This document shows, piece after piece, positions 33,290 to 42,675 of a stretch of DNA of 64,000 nucleotides. The notes below the pieces were generated by a model, which was given only the letters and a program-made list of their open reading frames with translations, was not told where the DNA came from and made no database searches. The stretch lies in contig NZ_CP117880.1 of assembly GCF_028736175.1 (NCBI RefSeq), positions 2,232,001-2,296,000 of the forward strand. The letters run 5' to 3'. The DNA is from Sphingobacterium oryzagri (GTDB lineage Bacteria; Bacteroidota; Bacteroidia; Sphingobacteriales; Sphingobacteriaceae). How positions within the stretch are numbered: position 1 is the stretch's first letter; each line of letters starts with the position of its first letter. The translations under genes and the position numbers were made by a program.

Positions 33290-34375
33290 TTAGGCCAAAC
33301 CCAAGGTTTGACGTAGCTCGCGGGCGGCTGCAGCGCCTGCACGATTGGCACCAATTGTAGAGGCTGAAGGGCCGTAACCTACTAAATGGATGCGTGGCTC
33401 CTTTTCAACCATGGTCGCCAGTCTACCCGCCATGCGTATACCGCCAGCTTCTTCACGCGGCAGCACAGCATCAAGATGTGTTAGCGTACTTCTAAAGCCT
33501 GTATTCCATAAGATAATATCTGCCGGTTGTTCATGTCCATCTTCCCACTTTACAGCATGCTCCGTGATTTCGCTAAACATTGGAAAGCGTTGCAATACGC
33601 CCCGACTTTCCATATCGCGCACTTCAGGCGAATAGGGAAGTCCAGTGACCGATACCACCGAAAGCGGAGCCAAACCGGCCCGCACGCGCTCTTCTACCAT
33701 GGAAACCGCCAGATGTCCAGCCATGTCATCAAATGGCCCATGATTAAAAACCGGCTCACGCCGCGTTACCCAAGTGGTGCTGGTAACTTTCGAGATCTGA
33801 TCAAGTAATTGAATGGCCGATATGCCGGCGCCCACCACAATCACGTGCTTATTTTTAAAATAGTCTGCTGTTTTAAAATCTTTGGTGTGAAGCTGTTCGC
33901 CGCGAAAGCGCTCGCTACCCGGATAATACGGTATATGCGGTGTATTCCATGTGCCCGTCGCGTTGATCATGCCTAAAGCGGAGAAAGAAGCATTCGTGGT
34001 ATCGATATAAAAACGATCTTGGTGCAGGTACACTTGCTCCACTTTCGTCGGGCGGTATACCTGCAGGCCAAATTTCTTTTCATATTGCTCGAAATAACGC
34101 GGAACCGCCGTGCTTGCTTGCACCTCGGTATCCGTGCCATTTAATGTTTCTTCGAAAGACATGCCGGGCAAATCGTGTATTCTGTTGACCGTGCTCAGCG
34201 TCAGCGAGGGCCAGCGAAACTGCCAGGCACCGCCTGCGGACGGTGCCTCGTCCAGGATAATAAAATCTGAACCCACGGCCATGCCCAGTTTTTTCAGATG
34301 ATAAGCCGCGGAAAGCCCGGCCTGACCAGCACCTATTACCGCAATTTTTGTTTTGTAACGTATTTTGTTAACCAT
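33290..34375 (-). CDS. Flavoprotein monooxygenase-like oxidoreductase
   Basis: A 361-residue FAD/NAD(P)-binding protein. An N-terminal FAD motif IAVIGAGQAGLSAAYHL and a second Rossmann motif VIVVGAGISAIQLLDQI (about residue 175) flank a central region typical of flavin monooxygenase-like or CzcO-like proteins. Near the end a second motif HLVGYGPSASTIGANRAG closes the FAD site. It lies 9 bases after the stop of the luciferase-like gene on the same strand, so the two are co-transcribed. Substrate unknown. Confidence 0.88.
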   Translation of the reverse strand: MVNKIRYKTKIAVIGAGQAGLSAAYHLKKLGMAVGSDFIILDEAPSAGGAWQFRWPSLTLSTVNRIHDLPGMSFEETLNGTDTEVQASTAVPRYFEQYEKKFGLQVYRPTKVEQVYLHQDRFYIDTTNASFSALGMINATGTWNTPHIPYYPGSERFRGEQLHTKDFKTADYFKNKHVIVVGAGISAIQLLDQISKVTSTTWVTRREPVFNHGPFDDMAGHLAVSMVEERVRAGLAPLSVVSVTGLPYSPEVRDMESRGVLQRFPMFSEITEHAVKWEDGHEQPADIILWNTGFRSTLTHLDAVLPREEAGGIRMAGRLATMVEKEPRIHLVGYGPSASTIGANRAGAAAARELRQTLGLA

Positions 34376-34384
34376 CGTTAATCA

Positions 34385-35407
34385 TTAACGCCAACCAAGC
34401 GCCGGAGCAACATGCTCCAATATGGATGATAAAATATGGACGTTGTAGTCAACACCCAATGTATTTGGGATGGTAAGTAGCAGTGTATCGGCCTCTTGTA
34501 TAGCTTCGTCCTTCGCCAGTTCGTCAATCAATTTTTCGGGCGATGCGGCATAGCTTTTGCCAAAAATGGCACGCTTATCAGCTTCGATCATCCCTATGCT
34601 GTCTACACTGCCCGCTTGTTGCCCAAAATATAAACGATCCTGATCGTTGACTAAAGCAAAGATCGAACGGCTCACAGATACGCGCGGCGCGCGTGTATGA
34701 CCGGCTTCTTTCCAGGCTTCTTTATAAAGCCGTATTTGTTCGGCTTGTTGGATATGAAACGGCTTGCCACTTTCATCATACTTCAAGGTAGAACTTTGCA
34801 ACAGCATGCCTTGCTGTGCGGCCCATACGGCAGTGGCATTAGACGCCGCTCCCCACCAAATACGATCGCGAAGACCTTCAGCATGTGGCTCCAGTCGAAG
34901 CAAACCCGGCGGATTGGGAAACATCGGATTCGGATTTGGCTGCGCAAAACCGACGCCATCCAAATGGTTTAAAAAACTTAAAGCTTTACGACGACCCATA
35001 TCGGCATCGGTTTCGCCGTCTTTTAAATCGTAATCGAAGTAACGCCAACCATCAATCACCTGCTCGGGTGAACCTCGACTGATGCCCAACTGCAAACGGC
35101 CGCCTGAAATGATGTCGGCCGCCCCCGCATCTTCCACCATATACAATGGATTTTCGTAACGCATATCAATAACGCCTGTGCCGATCTCTATCTGTTTGGT
35201 CTTGGCGCCTATAGCGGCGAGCAATGGGAATGGTGAAGCAAGCTGCCGAGCAAAATGGTGCACGCGAAAATAAGCGCCGTCCAATCCCAGCTCTTCTGCT
35301 GCAACAGCCAAATCGATGGATTGTAGCAGGGTATCGCTAGCACTTTGCGTGCTGTACGCAGGGTGATCTGCCCAATGCCCGAACGATAAAAAACCTATTT
35401 TTTTCAT
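34385..35407 (-). CDS. LLM class flavin-dependent oxidoreductase
   Basis: A 340-residue luciferase-like monooxygenase. It starts GFLSFGHW, and the family blocks LGLDGAYFRVHHF, LLAAIGAKTKQIEIGTGVIDMRYENPLYMVEDAGAADIISGGRLQLGISRGSPEQ are clear. Such enzymes use reduced FMN to oxidise aldehydes, alkanes or organosulphur compounds. It is the upstream gene of a two-gene operon with the FAD oxidoreductase at 33290, which may supply related redox chemistry. Substrate not predictable. Confidence 0.9.
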   Translation of the reverse strand: MKKIGFLSFGHWADHPAYSTQSASDTLLQSIDLAVAAEELGLDGAYFRVHHFARQLASPFPLLAAIGAKTKQIEIGTGVIDMRYENPLYMVEDAGAADIISGGRLQLGISRGSPEQVIDGWRYFDYDLKDGETDADMGRRKALSFLNHLDGVGFAQPNPNPMFPNPPGLLRLEPHAEGLRDRIWWGAASNATAVWAAQQGMLLQSSTLKYDESGKPFHIQQAEQIRLYKEAWKEAGHTRAPRVSVSRSIFALVNDQDRLYFGQQAGSVDSIGMIEADKRAIFGKSYAASPEKLIDELAKDEAIQEADTLLLTIPNTLGVDYNVHILSSILEHVAPALGWR

Positions 35408-35830
35408 AATTCCGCTCCTGAATATTTTTTATCAAATGTAATCAATGTAATGTTGATGTAGTGTCGGCATTGTCCGATAGATGTCAATAATAAGGTAAAA
35501 AAACAGGAAAGTTTTTGAAGATGATTGCACTAGTAAACACTTTTTAGTACTTCAGCTACAGGAGCTAAATGTTTAAGCTAACGGTAAGTTTTTTCTGTAA
35601 AGAAGAGGCAAGGCTGCTGCGGCCTTGCCTATCTAATCAAACTAAATTTGCAAACCTTGTTTAGCAAATAACTAGTCCAAAATAGTACAATCTTTGGTAA
35701 TAGGTATTGCTCAGCCCGCAAAACAGTAATGTTGGTAAGCTTTTCCGTAAAATGTGTAAGAAACGGCTGGTTTTGTTAGGTTGTAAAATTGTTTTATTTG
35801 TTGAAAGGTGAAGGAATGCTGACGTCAAAA
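35408..35830. other. Intergenic region with a hairpin
   Basis: About 420 bases without a gene. A perfect 9-bp stem (35606-35614 with 35622-35630) lies in it. It has no strong T run and may be a weak terminator for the minus-strand gene at 35831. The rest is AT-rich and should hold the promoter of the LLM gene. Confidence 0.45.
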
Positions 35831-36805
35831 TTAGTCTTTGATCGTACGCTTTTTTTGATTACCATATTGATGCGCTTCCAGTTCAAGCTGAAATTGTGTT
35901 GCTTGTGCCGAGGTTAGCAGCTTATTGGTTAAGTAATGTCGTTTTCTGCGCGCCGTTTCACGCACATAATACGCTTGAAATTCGCGTAGATCGTAACGCC
36001 CGAAAAGGTTGAAATAGCTGCACATATCTGCCAGAAATTCCGCAACGCGTGCGGTCGTTGCTTCGTCTAGCTGATATTGCCAGGCGATGGCTTCGCAATA
36101 ATTGGGGTGGGGAAGGCTATCGTAAAAAGCTATGCGCTCTTCTTCCGTGCCAAATAGATTTAGAGCGATCTCTCGCTCGTTCATCACGATTGCTTGCTCA
36201 AAGCGTGCAGCTGACGGGAGCAACGCGCCCATAAGGTAATCGCGATGTTCATCATCCTGGTAGGATTCTACGGTCACGACTACCCAACCTAACGGAAGTT
36301 GCACTGTCGGCAGACCCAGAACCTCCAGTAACGTCGCGCAAGCATCCGTATAATTTATGTTATCTTGCCGATCGGTAGCGTAGAGTCGTAGTTCAGCCTG
36401 CTCTGCGGCTTTGTAGCTGTACATACGACAGTTGTTGTAGCCCGGTAGTTCCCAAATCCCTTCCTGGAGCGAAAATGCGCATGCTTCATTTGCTGTGGCT
36501 AGTTCTTTATACGCATTATTGGAAATGTATTTTCCATTGCGTATTTGACCATCCAGCAGAAAGGTTTTTCCCTGGTTGGCGTGTTTCCAGCTCAGCGAAG
36601 CATGATAATCGGCCGCAAAGCCCACACGATACTGTGAGAATAAGGCGGGGGCAGCAGCATCTTTACGAAGTAGCACAACGATGGTATCAAGATTTCCCGC
36701 GCGGTGATATGCTAATCGCTGGTCGTAGCGATATTCACGCAATTGCGCCTGCGTGCTTATACCAAGAATCAACAACCCGGTTAAAAGGACGATAAGTTTA
36801 AACAT
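35831..36805 (-). CDS. Secreted hypothetical protein (324 aa)
   Basis: A 324-residue protein with a signal peptide (FKLIVLLTGLLILGISTQAQ) and no membrane anchor after it. The body is soluble, with many aromatic residues and a DAATLLE-like stretch; no family recognised. The C-terminus is basic (ETARRKRHYLTNKLL, QYGNQKKRTIKD). It is a single-gene unit at the end of a 1-kb gene-free interval. Function unknown. Confidence 0.75.
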   Translation of the reverse strand: MFKLIVLLTGLLILGISTQAQLREYRYDQRLAYHRAGNLDTIVVLLRKDAAAPALFSQYRVGFAADYHASLSWKHANQGKTFLLDGQIRNGKYISNNAYKELATANEACAFSLQEGIWELPGYNNCRMYSYKAAEQAELRLYATDRQDNINYTDACATLLEVLGLPTVQLPLGWVVVTVESYQDDEHRDYLMGALLPSAARFEQAIVMNEREIALNLFGTEEERIAFYDSLPHPNYCEAIAWQYQLDEATTARVAEFLADMCSYFNLFGRYDLREFQAYYVRETARRKRHYLTNKLLTSAQATQFQLELEAHQYGNQKKRTIKD

Positions 36806-37330
36806 AATCTGTTATAAAAATGGTGATTCTTGCATCACTATCGGTTTTTTGTCTAAGGTAACAAACAAATATGGTTTCGGTTTGTGCAAGTTTGCGATTC
36901 GAGCAATGTATCGGAAGAGCCCCGAACGCTCGTTTGAAATTTGTGCATACACCTATTGGCAACTTAGAATAGGTCTAGTAGGTTATTTCGATTAGTTAAT
37001 TGTATGAGCTTTTGAATAAAAAATGATTGCCAAGATCTTGCTATCACAATATCCCGATCTAAATCTAACCTTGCTCGTGATCTAAGCATAGACTATATGT
37101 CATTTCTAAAATCGTCAGCAATAACATCAAAATATACGTGTATAATAATTCAAAAATAAATAGCAAATATTTGTCAAATAATCGCGGTAATAAAAGCATC
37201 TGGACAACTTGGCTTCACCGCTTATGTATTGTATTCGCATAATCGTATCAACCTGTATTACGCGGGGGAAACCGTGTCGTTATGAAACCAGCAGAAGCCC
37301 TTTAGATAGATGCATGAAGGTAAATGGATC

Positions 37331-37383
37331 CGGTCTTTTTTTACAAAAAAAGGCCGACTAATCGGAGAGATTATTCGGCCTTT
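37331..37383 (+). terminator. Terminator with competing hairpin
   Basis: A 9-bp stem (37349-37357 with 37375-37383) flanked by T runs in both directions, so it works for either strand. The sequence 37331-37356 can fold instead into an alternative hairpin (CGGTC + T7 against A7 + GGCCG) that uses the same left arm, so the two are mutually exclusive. Confidence 0.55.
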
Positions 37384-37543
37384 AACTAACTAACAACATC
37401 CGTTTTCTTAAGGATTGTATACGAAGATATGGATTGTGTAAATAATTTCAAAGCCATTTGAATATTCTAATCTTTTTTTAATACTGTACAATCGACACGA
37501 TATTTTTTTGCGTGTAAAGTTTGTGGATTGTTTCTAAAACGGA

Positions 37544-37581
37544 AGGGAGAGACTGTCCTGGAACAGCTCTCCCTGTTTTTT
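37544..37581 (+). terminator. Plus-strand intrinsic terminator without an upstream gene
   Basis: A 12-bp stem with one bulge (37544-37556 with 37563-37574), then GTTTTTT on the plus strand. No plus-strand protein gene precedes it within 4 kb, so it probably ends a non-coding transcript. Confidence 0.55.
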
Positions 37582-37814
37582 AGGTGTGCAACAAACCGCT
37601 TATGCGTATCTTGCATAGGATTGCACGGTATTCCGCTGTCTGTAATTGACGAGGGCGAGATTAGATCTACTGCTTAATCGAAAAAGTACAGCTTTCCGTG
37701 ACGGACATTCACATCATTTCAACTAAATGGTTTTTACCCTGCCCTGAATTTTATGCGGTATGTATTACTTGTCGTGTAATATGCTACAAACAGCCAAAGC
37801 GAGTCGCAACTTCG

Positions 37815-38999
37815 TTAGATCGTCGTTGCATCAATCACATATCGATAACGCGCTTCCTTGTTTACCACGCTGTCCCAAGCTTTGTTTACTTCGCTGGCCT
37901 GGATAACCTGCACCTGCGGATAGATTTTATTTTCGGCGCAATAGTCTATCACTTCCTGTGTTTCGGGAATGCCGCCTATAAGCGAACCATTGAAATTTAC
38001 GCGATTAAAAATCATATTGAAATTGTTGATGGTCAATTCCCCGTTGATCGGTTGACCAACCTGCGTAAAATAGCCGTAAGGCTTTACACAAGAAATATAA
38101 GGAGACATTTCGTAAGCGTAGGGTACGGTGGAAAGCATGTAATCCAATTGGCCAAAATAAGGCTGTAATTTTTCGGAACTATCTACGACGATAACTTCTT
38201 TGGCACCAAAGCCTTTGATATCATGTGCTTTGGCGGGCGAAGTTGTAAATGCATAAACTTCGGCTCCCTTTGAAACGGCTAGTTTAATCGCGATATGCCC
38301 TAAGCCGCCTATACCAATTACACCAATTTTGTCACCTTTTTTAATTTTGGCTTTCATCAGTGGTGAATAGGTCGTAATTCCTGCACAAAGTAACGGCGCT
38401 GCATATTTTAAGTCTATGCTATCCGGAATTTTGATCGCAAAATGTTCGGTTACCACCATGTTATTTGCGTAGCCGCCCTGCGTTATTCCTGATGGAGACG
38501 ATTTTTCGGGTACACCGTATGTGCCTACCATTCCAGTGGTTTCGCAATGATGTTCTTCTCCGTTTTGACAACTTGGACATTGCATGCAGCTGTTTACCAT
38601 ACAGCCAACGCCAGCCTTATCGCCGACCTTGAATTTACGAACATTTTTACCTACTGCCGTAACAATCCCGGCAATTTCGTGTCCGGGAACCTGTGGGTAT
38701 TGTTGCTTTCCCCAGTGGCCTTTGATCGTATGTATATCGGAATGGCAAATGCCGGAGTATTTGATCTCGATCAGTATATCGTTATCGCCCAGCGGGCGGC
38801 GTTCAAAACTCCAGCTTGTCAGTTTGCCATGTTCGTCATGTCCGGCATACCCCTTCGATTTTATGGTACTGTTCATGGTTTTTGAATGATTAATGTGTGA
38901 AAAAAGCTTTGCCGGGCTGGTAAGCATAAGTCCTGCGCCGGCCAAGCTGCCTTGTTGAATGAATTTTCTTCGCGATGCGTGTTTTTTGTCCTCTGCCAT
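37815..38999 (-). CDS. Zinc alcohol dehydrogenase with Tat signal
   Basis: A 394-residue NAD(P)-dependent medium-chain alcohol dehydrogenase of the YahK/cinnamyl-alcohol-dehydrogenase group. Catalytic-zinc ligands are in YSGICHSDIHTIKGHWG and PGHEIAG. The structural-zinc cysteines are in SCMQCPSCQNGEEHHC. The coenzyme motif is IGVIGIGGLGHIAIKLA. Unusually, a twin-arginine signal (ASRRKFIQQGSLAGAG) precedes the enzyme, so it would be exported folded. A start at the internal Met near residue 41 (MNSTIKSKGYA) would give an ordinary cytosolic enzyme. It is the last gene of a five-gene operon with PQQ-type dehydrogenases. Confidence 0.9.
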   Translation of the reverse strand: MAEDKKHASRRKFIQQGSLAGAGLMLTSPAKLFSHINHSKTMNSTIKSKGYAGHDEHGKLTSWSFERRPLGDNDILIEIKYSGICHSDIHTIKGHWGKQQYPQVPGHEIAGIVTAVGKNVRKFKVGDKAGVGCMVNSCMQCPSCQNGEEHHCETTGMVGTYGVPEKSSPSGITQGGYANNMVVTEHFAIKIPDSIDLKYAAPLLCAGITTYSPLMKAKIKKGDKIGVIGIGGLGHIAIKLAVSKGAEVYAFTTSPAKAHDIKGFGAKEVIVVDSSEKLQPYFGQLDYMLSTVPYAYEMSPYISCVKPYGYFTQVGQPINGELTINNFNMIFNRVNFNGSLIGGIPETQEVIDYCAENKIYPQVQVIQASEVNKAWDSVVNKEARYRYVIDATTI

Positions 39000-39018
39000 A
39001 CTAATGGGATTAAAAATT

Positions 39019-39408
39019 CTACGATTCCCGGGGTACTATTTTTACCGTCGCTGCCCCGGCCTGTTCGTTAATCATTGCCGATAAGTAAGGACTACCACTA
39101 TACTTTCTACGGTAAGCATCGTCGATCAATCGGTTTATATCGCCTGTCACCGTTTCAAAAGTGACCTCCCAAATAAGTCCGGCGGCATGTATTTGCCCTG
39201 CTTTTTGGCTAATGGCAGATTGATACCAACTGGAGCGTGTTCCGTGGTAAGCCCGTACATAAAGGCAGCTATCGACTACGACTTCCCATATCCAAGTGGG
39301 TGTGCCATGCGTGATGCCGTCTGGTCGTAACGGCGCGATTTTCAGGTCGTCCGCTTCGTCTATATTGCGTAATTCTTCTGGTGAGAATTGGCTATTTGAT
39401 GATTTCAT
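39019..39408 (-). CDS. DUF2255 family protein
   Basis: A 129-residue protein of the DUF2255 family: TPTWIWEVVVDSCLYVRAYHGTRSSWYQSAI and the later GLIWEVTFETV and RRKYSGSPYLSAMI stretches match the family core. These proteins resemble the split-barrel flavin/F420-binding fold, and many neighbour oxidoreductases. It is cytoplasmic by sequence (no signal peptide), 19 bases before the ADH gene and 51 bases after the quinoprotein gene, within the operon. Function unknown. Confidence 0.85.
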   Translation of the reverse strand: MKSSNSQFSPEELRNIDEADDLKIAPLRPDGITHGTPTWIWEVVVDSCLYVRAYHGTRSSWYQSAISQKAGQIHAAGLIWEVTFETVTGDINRLIDDAYRRKYSGSPYLSAMINEQAGAATVKIVPRES

Positions 39409-39459
39409 CGCTCAACGTTTTAGTGTTTTATGTTCCTTGTTCAGCTATATCTGCGTAAG

Positions 39460-41367
39460 TTAAGGTTGTGATAAGGCAAAAGCCATGATAAAGCCAGATG
39501 GATTTTCTGGCGTTCCGCCGACCGATATAGCAACGTATTGTTTACCATTTGCCTGATAGGTGCAAGGGGTGGCGTTCGCAAATCCCGGCAACGTTGTTTG
39601 CCACAACAGTTTTCCTGAAGTTTTATCTAGCGCCCGAAGTATCCTATCTTCCGTTCCGCTAATAAAGATTACGCCGCCAGCAGTGACGATAGGTCCCGCT
39701 CTTCCCTCTAAGCCGGTTTCCGGCGCTCCATCTTGTTGCCGCAAGCTGTCATTCCCCAGCGGTATCTGCCATGTATATTCTCCGGTCGCTAGGTTGAGCG
39801 CGTTTAATGTTCCCCAGGGTGGTGTGATGGCAGGATTGCCACTTGGATCTGTCCAGGTGATGTAACCCGTGCTATTCGCAAATTGATCAGGACCTGCATG
39901 TCTTTCCGCGGTTTCTAATTGACTCGCCGCGTCGACTGGCCTATTTACAGCTTCTTTGCTGCCGGTGACTAACGTTATCAGATCGGGCGCATCATTTGAT
40001 TTAATGTAAAACATATTTGTTGCCGGATCGTAGGCCGCGCCGCCCCATTCTCCACCACCTCGTGTGCCCGGTAGTTGCAATGTGCCTTTCAGATCTGGTG
40101 GCGTGTAAAGTCCTTCATAGCGCATCGATCTAAACTGCTTAACCAAGGCGTCGTGGTCTGCAGGCGAAAAGTTTGTCAGATCGTCTTCTGTCATCCACTG
40201 CCGAGCAAAAGGTTTAGGTTTTAGCGGAATCGGTTGTGTTGGCCAAGCTTCTTCGCCTGGTAAATGCGACGCCGGCACTTTTCGTTCTTCTATTGGAAAT
40301 AACGATTCCCCTGTTTCCCGGTTAAATACAAATACGAATCCTTGTTTAGTCGTTTGCGCAACAGCATCGATCATTTTTCCGTCCTTATTGATCGTTACCA
40401 ATGTAGGCGGAGCGGGCAGGTCATAATCCCAAAGATCATGATGCACCGTTTGAAAATGCCAGACAAGCGAGCCGGTCGCTGCGTTTAGTGCGACGACACA
40501 ATTGCCATAGAGGTTGGACCCTTTTCTATCTTTTCCATAGAAATCGTAAGATGGTGAGCCCAAGCCGAGAAACACCATTCCTCGTTTGCTGTCGATGCTC
40601 ATTCCAGCCCAGTTATTTACGCCACCAACAACTTTATATGCATCCGGCGGCCATGTTTCATAACCTGGTTCGCCAGGTTGAGGAACGGTATGAAACGTCC
40701 ACACCAATTCTCCGGATCGGGTATCGTAAGCTCGGATATAACCAGGTTGTGCGCCGTAGATGTCAGGCACGCGACAACCCATGATAATTAAATTTTTGTA
40801 AATAATGCCGGGGGATGTGGATGACACCCAAAAATCTTTCCCCTCATCGCGCAGTCCGATTTTTAAGTCTACTCGGCCGTTATTGCCAAAGGAGGAAATT
40901 GGTTTACCCGTGTTGGCGTCGAGTGCAATCAGGAAATTGTTGGCTGTCATTAAGATGCGTTTGTCGTTGCCGTTCTCCCAATAGGTTAAGCCTCTGTTTA
41001 CCTCAACGCCCTGCTTGCCGTCCAGGGGATCAAACGACCAAAGCTGTTTTCCGGTGGAAGCGTCTACAGCATAAGCCCATTGATTAGCCGAGCTGGCATA
41101 CATAATGCCGTCTAGAATAATCGGATTACACTGGCTTGAACTTGGTTTCGCGCCCTCCGGTTTGTCATCGAGTGTCAATGTCCAGGCATGTTGTAATCGC
41201 TCCACATTTGCTGTAGTAATTTGGTTTAGTGGAGAATAATTGGCGCTGTTTTCATCTGCTTTATAGACCGACCATGTACGGTCTAGATTAGTTTGCGCTT
41301 TACAAGCGCCTAGGGCAGATATCGATACAGCGAAAAACAAAGAATAATTAAATAAGTAATTTTTCAT
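39460..41367 (-). CDS. PQQ-dependent quinoprotein dehydrogenase, lipoprotein
   Basis: A 635-residue eight-bladed beta-propeller quinoprotein. A lipoprotein signal ends in LGAC (cysteine near residue 22). Propeller repeats read QWAYAVDASTGKQLWSFDP, YIRAYDTRSGELVWTFHT and ILRALDKTSGKLLWQTTLPG. The central YSPLNQITTANVERLQHAWT and VWHFQTVHHDLWDYDLPAPPT are hallmarks of PQQ-binding alcohol/glucose-type dehydrogenases. It acts in the periplasm and would pass electrons to the respiratory chain. The bacterium may need to import PQQ, since no pqq synthesis genes are in view. Middle gene of the operon. Confidence 0.88.
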   Translation of the reverse strand: MKNYLFNYSLFFAVSISALGACKAQTNLDRTWSVYKADENSANYSPLNQITTANVERLQHAWTLTLDDKPEGAKPSSSQCNPIILDGIMYASSANQWAYAVDASTGKQLWSFDPLDGKQGVEVNRGLTYWENGNDKRILMTANNFLIALDANTGKPISSFGNNGRVDLKIGLRDEGKDFWVSSTSPGIIYKNLIIMGCRVPDIYGAQPGYIRAYDTRSGELVWTFHTVPQPGEPGYETWPPDAYKVVGGVNNWAGMSIDSKRGMVFLGLGSPSYDFYGKDRKGSNLYGNCVVALNAATGSLVWHFQTVHHDLWDYDLPAPPTLVTINKDGKMIDAVAQTTKQGFVFVFNRETGESLFPIEERKVPASHLPGEEAWPTQPIPLKPKPFARQWMTEDDLTNFSPADHDALVKQFRSMRYEGLYTPPDLKGTLQLPGTRGGGEWGGAAYDPATNMFYIKSNDAPDLITLVTGSKEAVNRPVDAASQLETAERHAGPDQFANSTGYITWTDPSGNPAITPPWGTLNALNLATGEYTWQIPLGNDSLRQQDGAPETGLEGRAGPIVTAGGVIFISGTEDRILRALDKTSGKLLWQTTLPGFANATPCTYQANGKQYVAISVGGTPENPSGFIMAFALSQP

Positions 41368-41507
41368 ATCGTTTATCTATTACGTTTTAAATTGGCGATG
41401 CAGCATTCCTGTGCAGGCATCGCCTGTACCATGCCGCTGTAAGTTCATTTGGCATTGCACGACTTTTTGTTCTGCTATGTTTTGACGATCCGTTGTTCAA
41501 TCTACAT

Positions 41508-42587
41508 TCAATTTTTTGGTGTTATCCATAGCAAACGATCCGCAATACCGGAACTTCCAGTGGCCTGCTGGGGAGAAGTATTGGTCGTGATGAGGTATAG
41601 TCCATCTTCGTATGGAAGCACCGCGCGTGCACGCTCGTTTAGATTTAACAGTTGGCGAAATGTTTTTGTCTGTTCATCAACGGTATAGATCGCACGTGCT
41701 CCAAGAGCGGCAATGATTAATTTGCCATTTTCAGTAAATGCTATACCCGAAGGCGCAAGCGTTGTATGGCCCGTATGGATGTGTGGCGTTATCATACCCG
41801 CTTGTTGCTGATCGCCCTGCACAAGCGGCCATCCATAATTTCCGCCAGGGATGATAATATTAATTTCATCGCGCGCAGCTTGCCCATGTTCGGCAACATA
41901 AAGCTGGCCTTGCATATTCCAAGCTATGCCTTGCGGATTGCGGTGTCCGAAAGAATAGATATAGGAATTTGGAAATGGATTTCCAGCTGCCGGCTGACCT
42001 TGGAGGTTTAACCGCAATACTTTACCTGCAAGATTGTCAATTGTTTGCGGCATGTCGCTGTTGGCCGTCCAGCCGGTCGTCGCGTAGAGAAATCCGTCTG
42101 GACCGATGGCTATCCGCCCGCCATTGTAAAGCTGGTGTCCCGGAATACCGTCAAGTAAAATATTCGTTTCTCGCCAGGCGCTACCATTAAAATTCACCTG
42201 AGCAATCCTGTTGACAAGACCTGTTTCAGCGCGGTAGGTGTAATATACATAGGCCGTACCCGACATAGCAAAATCATTTGCCAAAGCCAATCCCATTAGT
42301 CCGCTACCGCCGATGCGTGCAACAGGGCTTGACGTTTGTAAAGGATATCGGGTAAGCGAACCGCTGTTGTTGATCATCACCATATTTCCCTCGGTTTCGG
42401 TAATAATCAGCGTACTGCCAGATCGCCTGATTTCCCACGGATAAATAAGTCCGTCATGGATAACCGTAACGTTCCAATCACCGGTTTCCGGTTGATCAAT
42501 AGCGCCATTACCCGATGAAGGTTGTTCTTCTGCGCTTGTGCAGGAGAAGCATATCGAAATGAGGATACAAAAAACTTGCTTTAACAT
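41508..42587 (-). CDS. PQQ-dependent sugar dehydrogenase, lipoprotein
   Basis: A six-bladed propeller of the glucose/sorbosone dehydrogenase family, 359 residues from ATG 42587. That start gives a clean lipoprotein signal (MLKQVFCILISICFSC); the open frame continues upstream to 42740 but overlaps the SDR gene there. Family blocks are GLIYPWEIRRSGSTLIITETEG, GGSGLMGLALANDF, GGRIAIGPDGFLYATTGW, RNPQGIAWNMQGQLYVAEHG, DEINIIIPGGNYGWP, and PSGIAFTENGKLIIAALG, which form the PQQ- and calcium-binding region. It acts in the periplasm beside the quinoprotein encoded next in the operon. Confidence 0.9.
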   Translation of the reverse strand: MLKQVFCILISICFSCTSAEEQPSSGNGAIDQPETGDWNVTVIHDGLIYPWEIRRSGSTLIITETEGNMVMINNSGSLTRYPLQTSSPVARIGGSGLMGLALANDFAMSGTAYVYYTYRAETGLVNRIAQVNFNGSAWRETNILLDGIPGHQLYNGGRIAIGPDGFLYATTGWTANSDMPQTIDNLAGKVLRLNLQGQPAAGNPFPNSYIYSFGHRNPQGIAWNMQGQLYVAEHGQAARDEINIIIPGGNYGWPLVQGDQQQAGMITPHIHTGHTTLAPSGIAFTENGKLIIAALGARAIYTVDEQTKTFRQLLNLNERARAVLPYEDGLYLITTNTSPQQATGSSGIADRLLWITPKN

Positions 42588-42675
42588 GCGTTTTTCATTA
42601 TTGGATTGATGTCTGTGTACGTTCCTGGTTTGAAGTTCGTTGACTGTCGTTTTTAGTTTACGTTCGGAGCAATCA

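Larger units (their letters stand above)
36806..37814. other. 1-kb gene-free interval with tandem hairpins
   Basis: No convincing protein gene on either strand. Two strong hairpins stand inside, at 37349-37383 and 37544-37581, described separately. The interval should contain the promoter of the secreted-protein gene at its left end and the 3' end of the ADH operon at its right. Tandem terminators with no gene between them suggest a small RNA. Confidence 0.45.
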
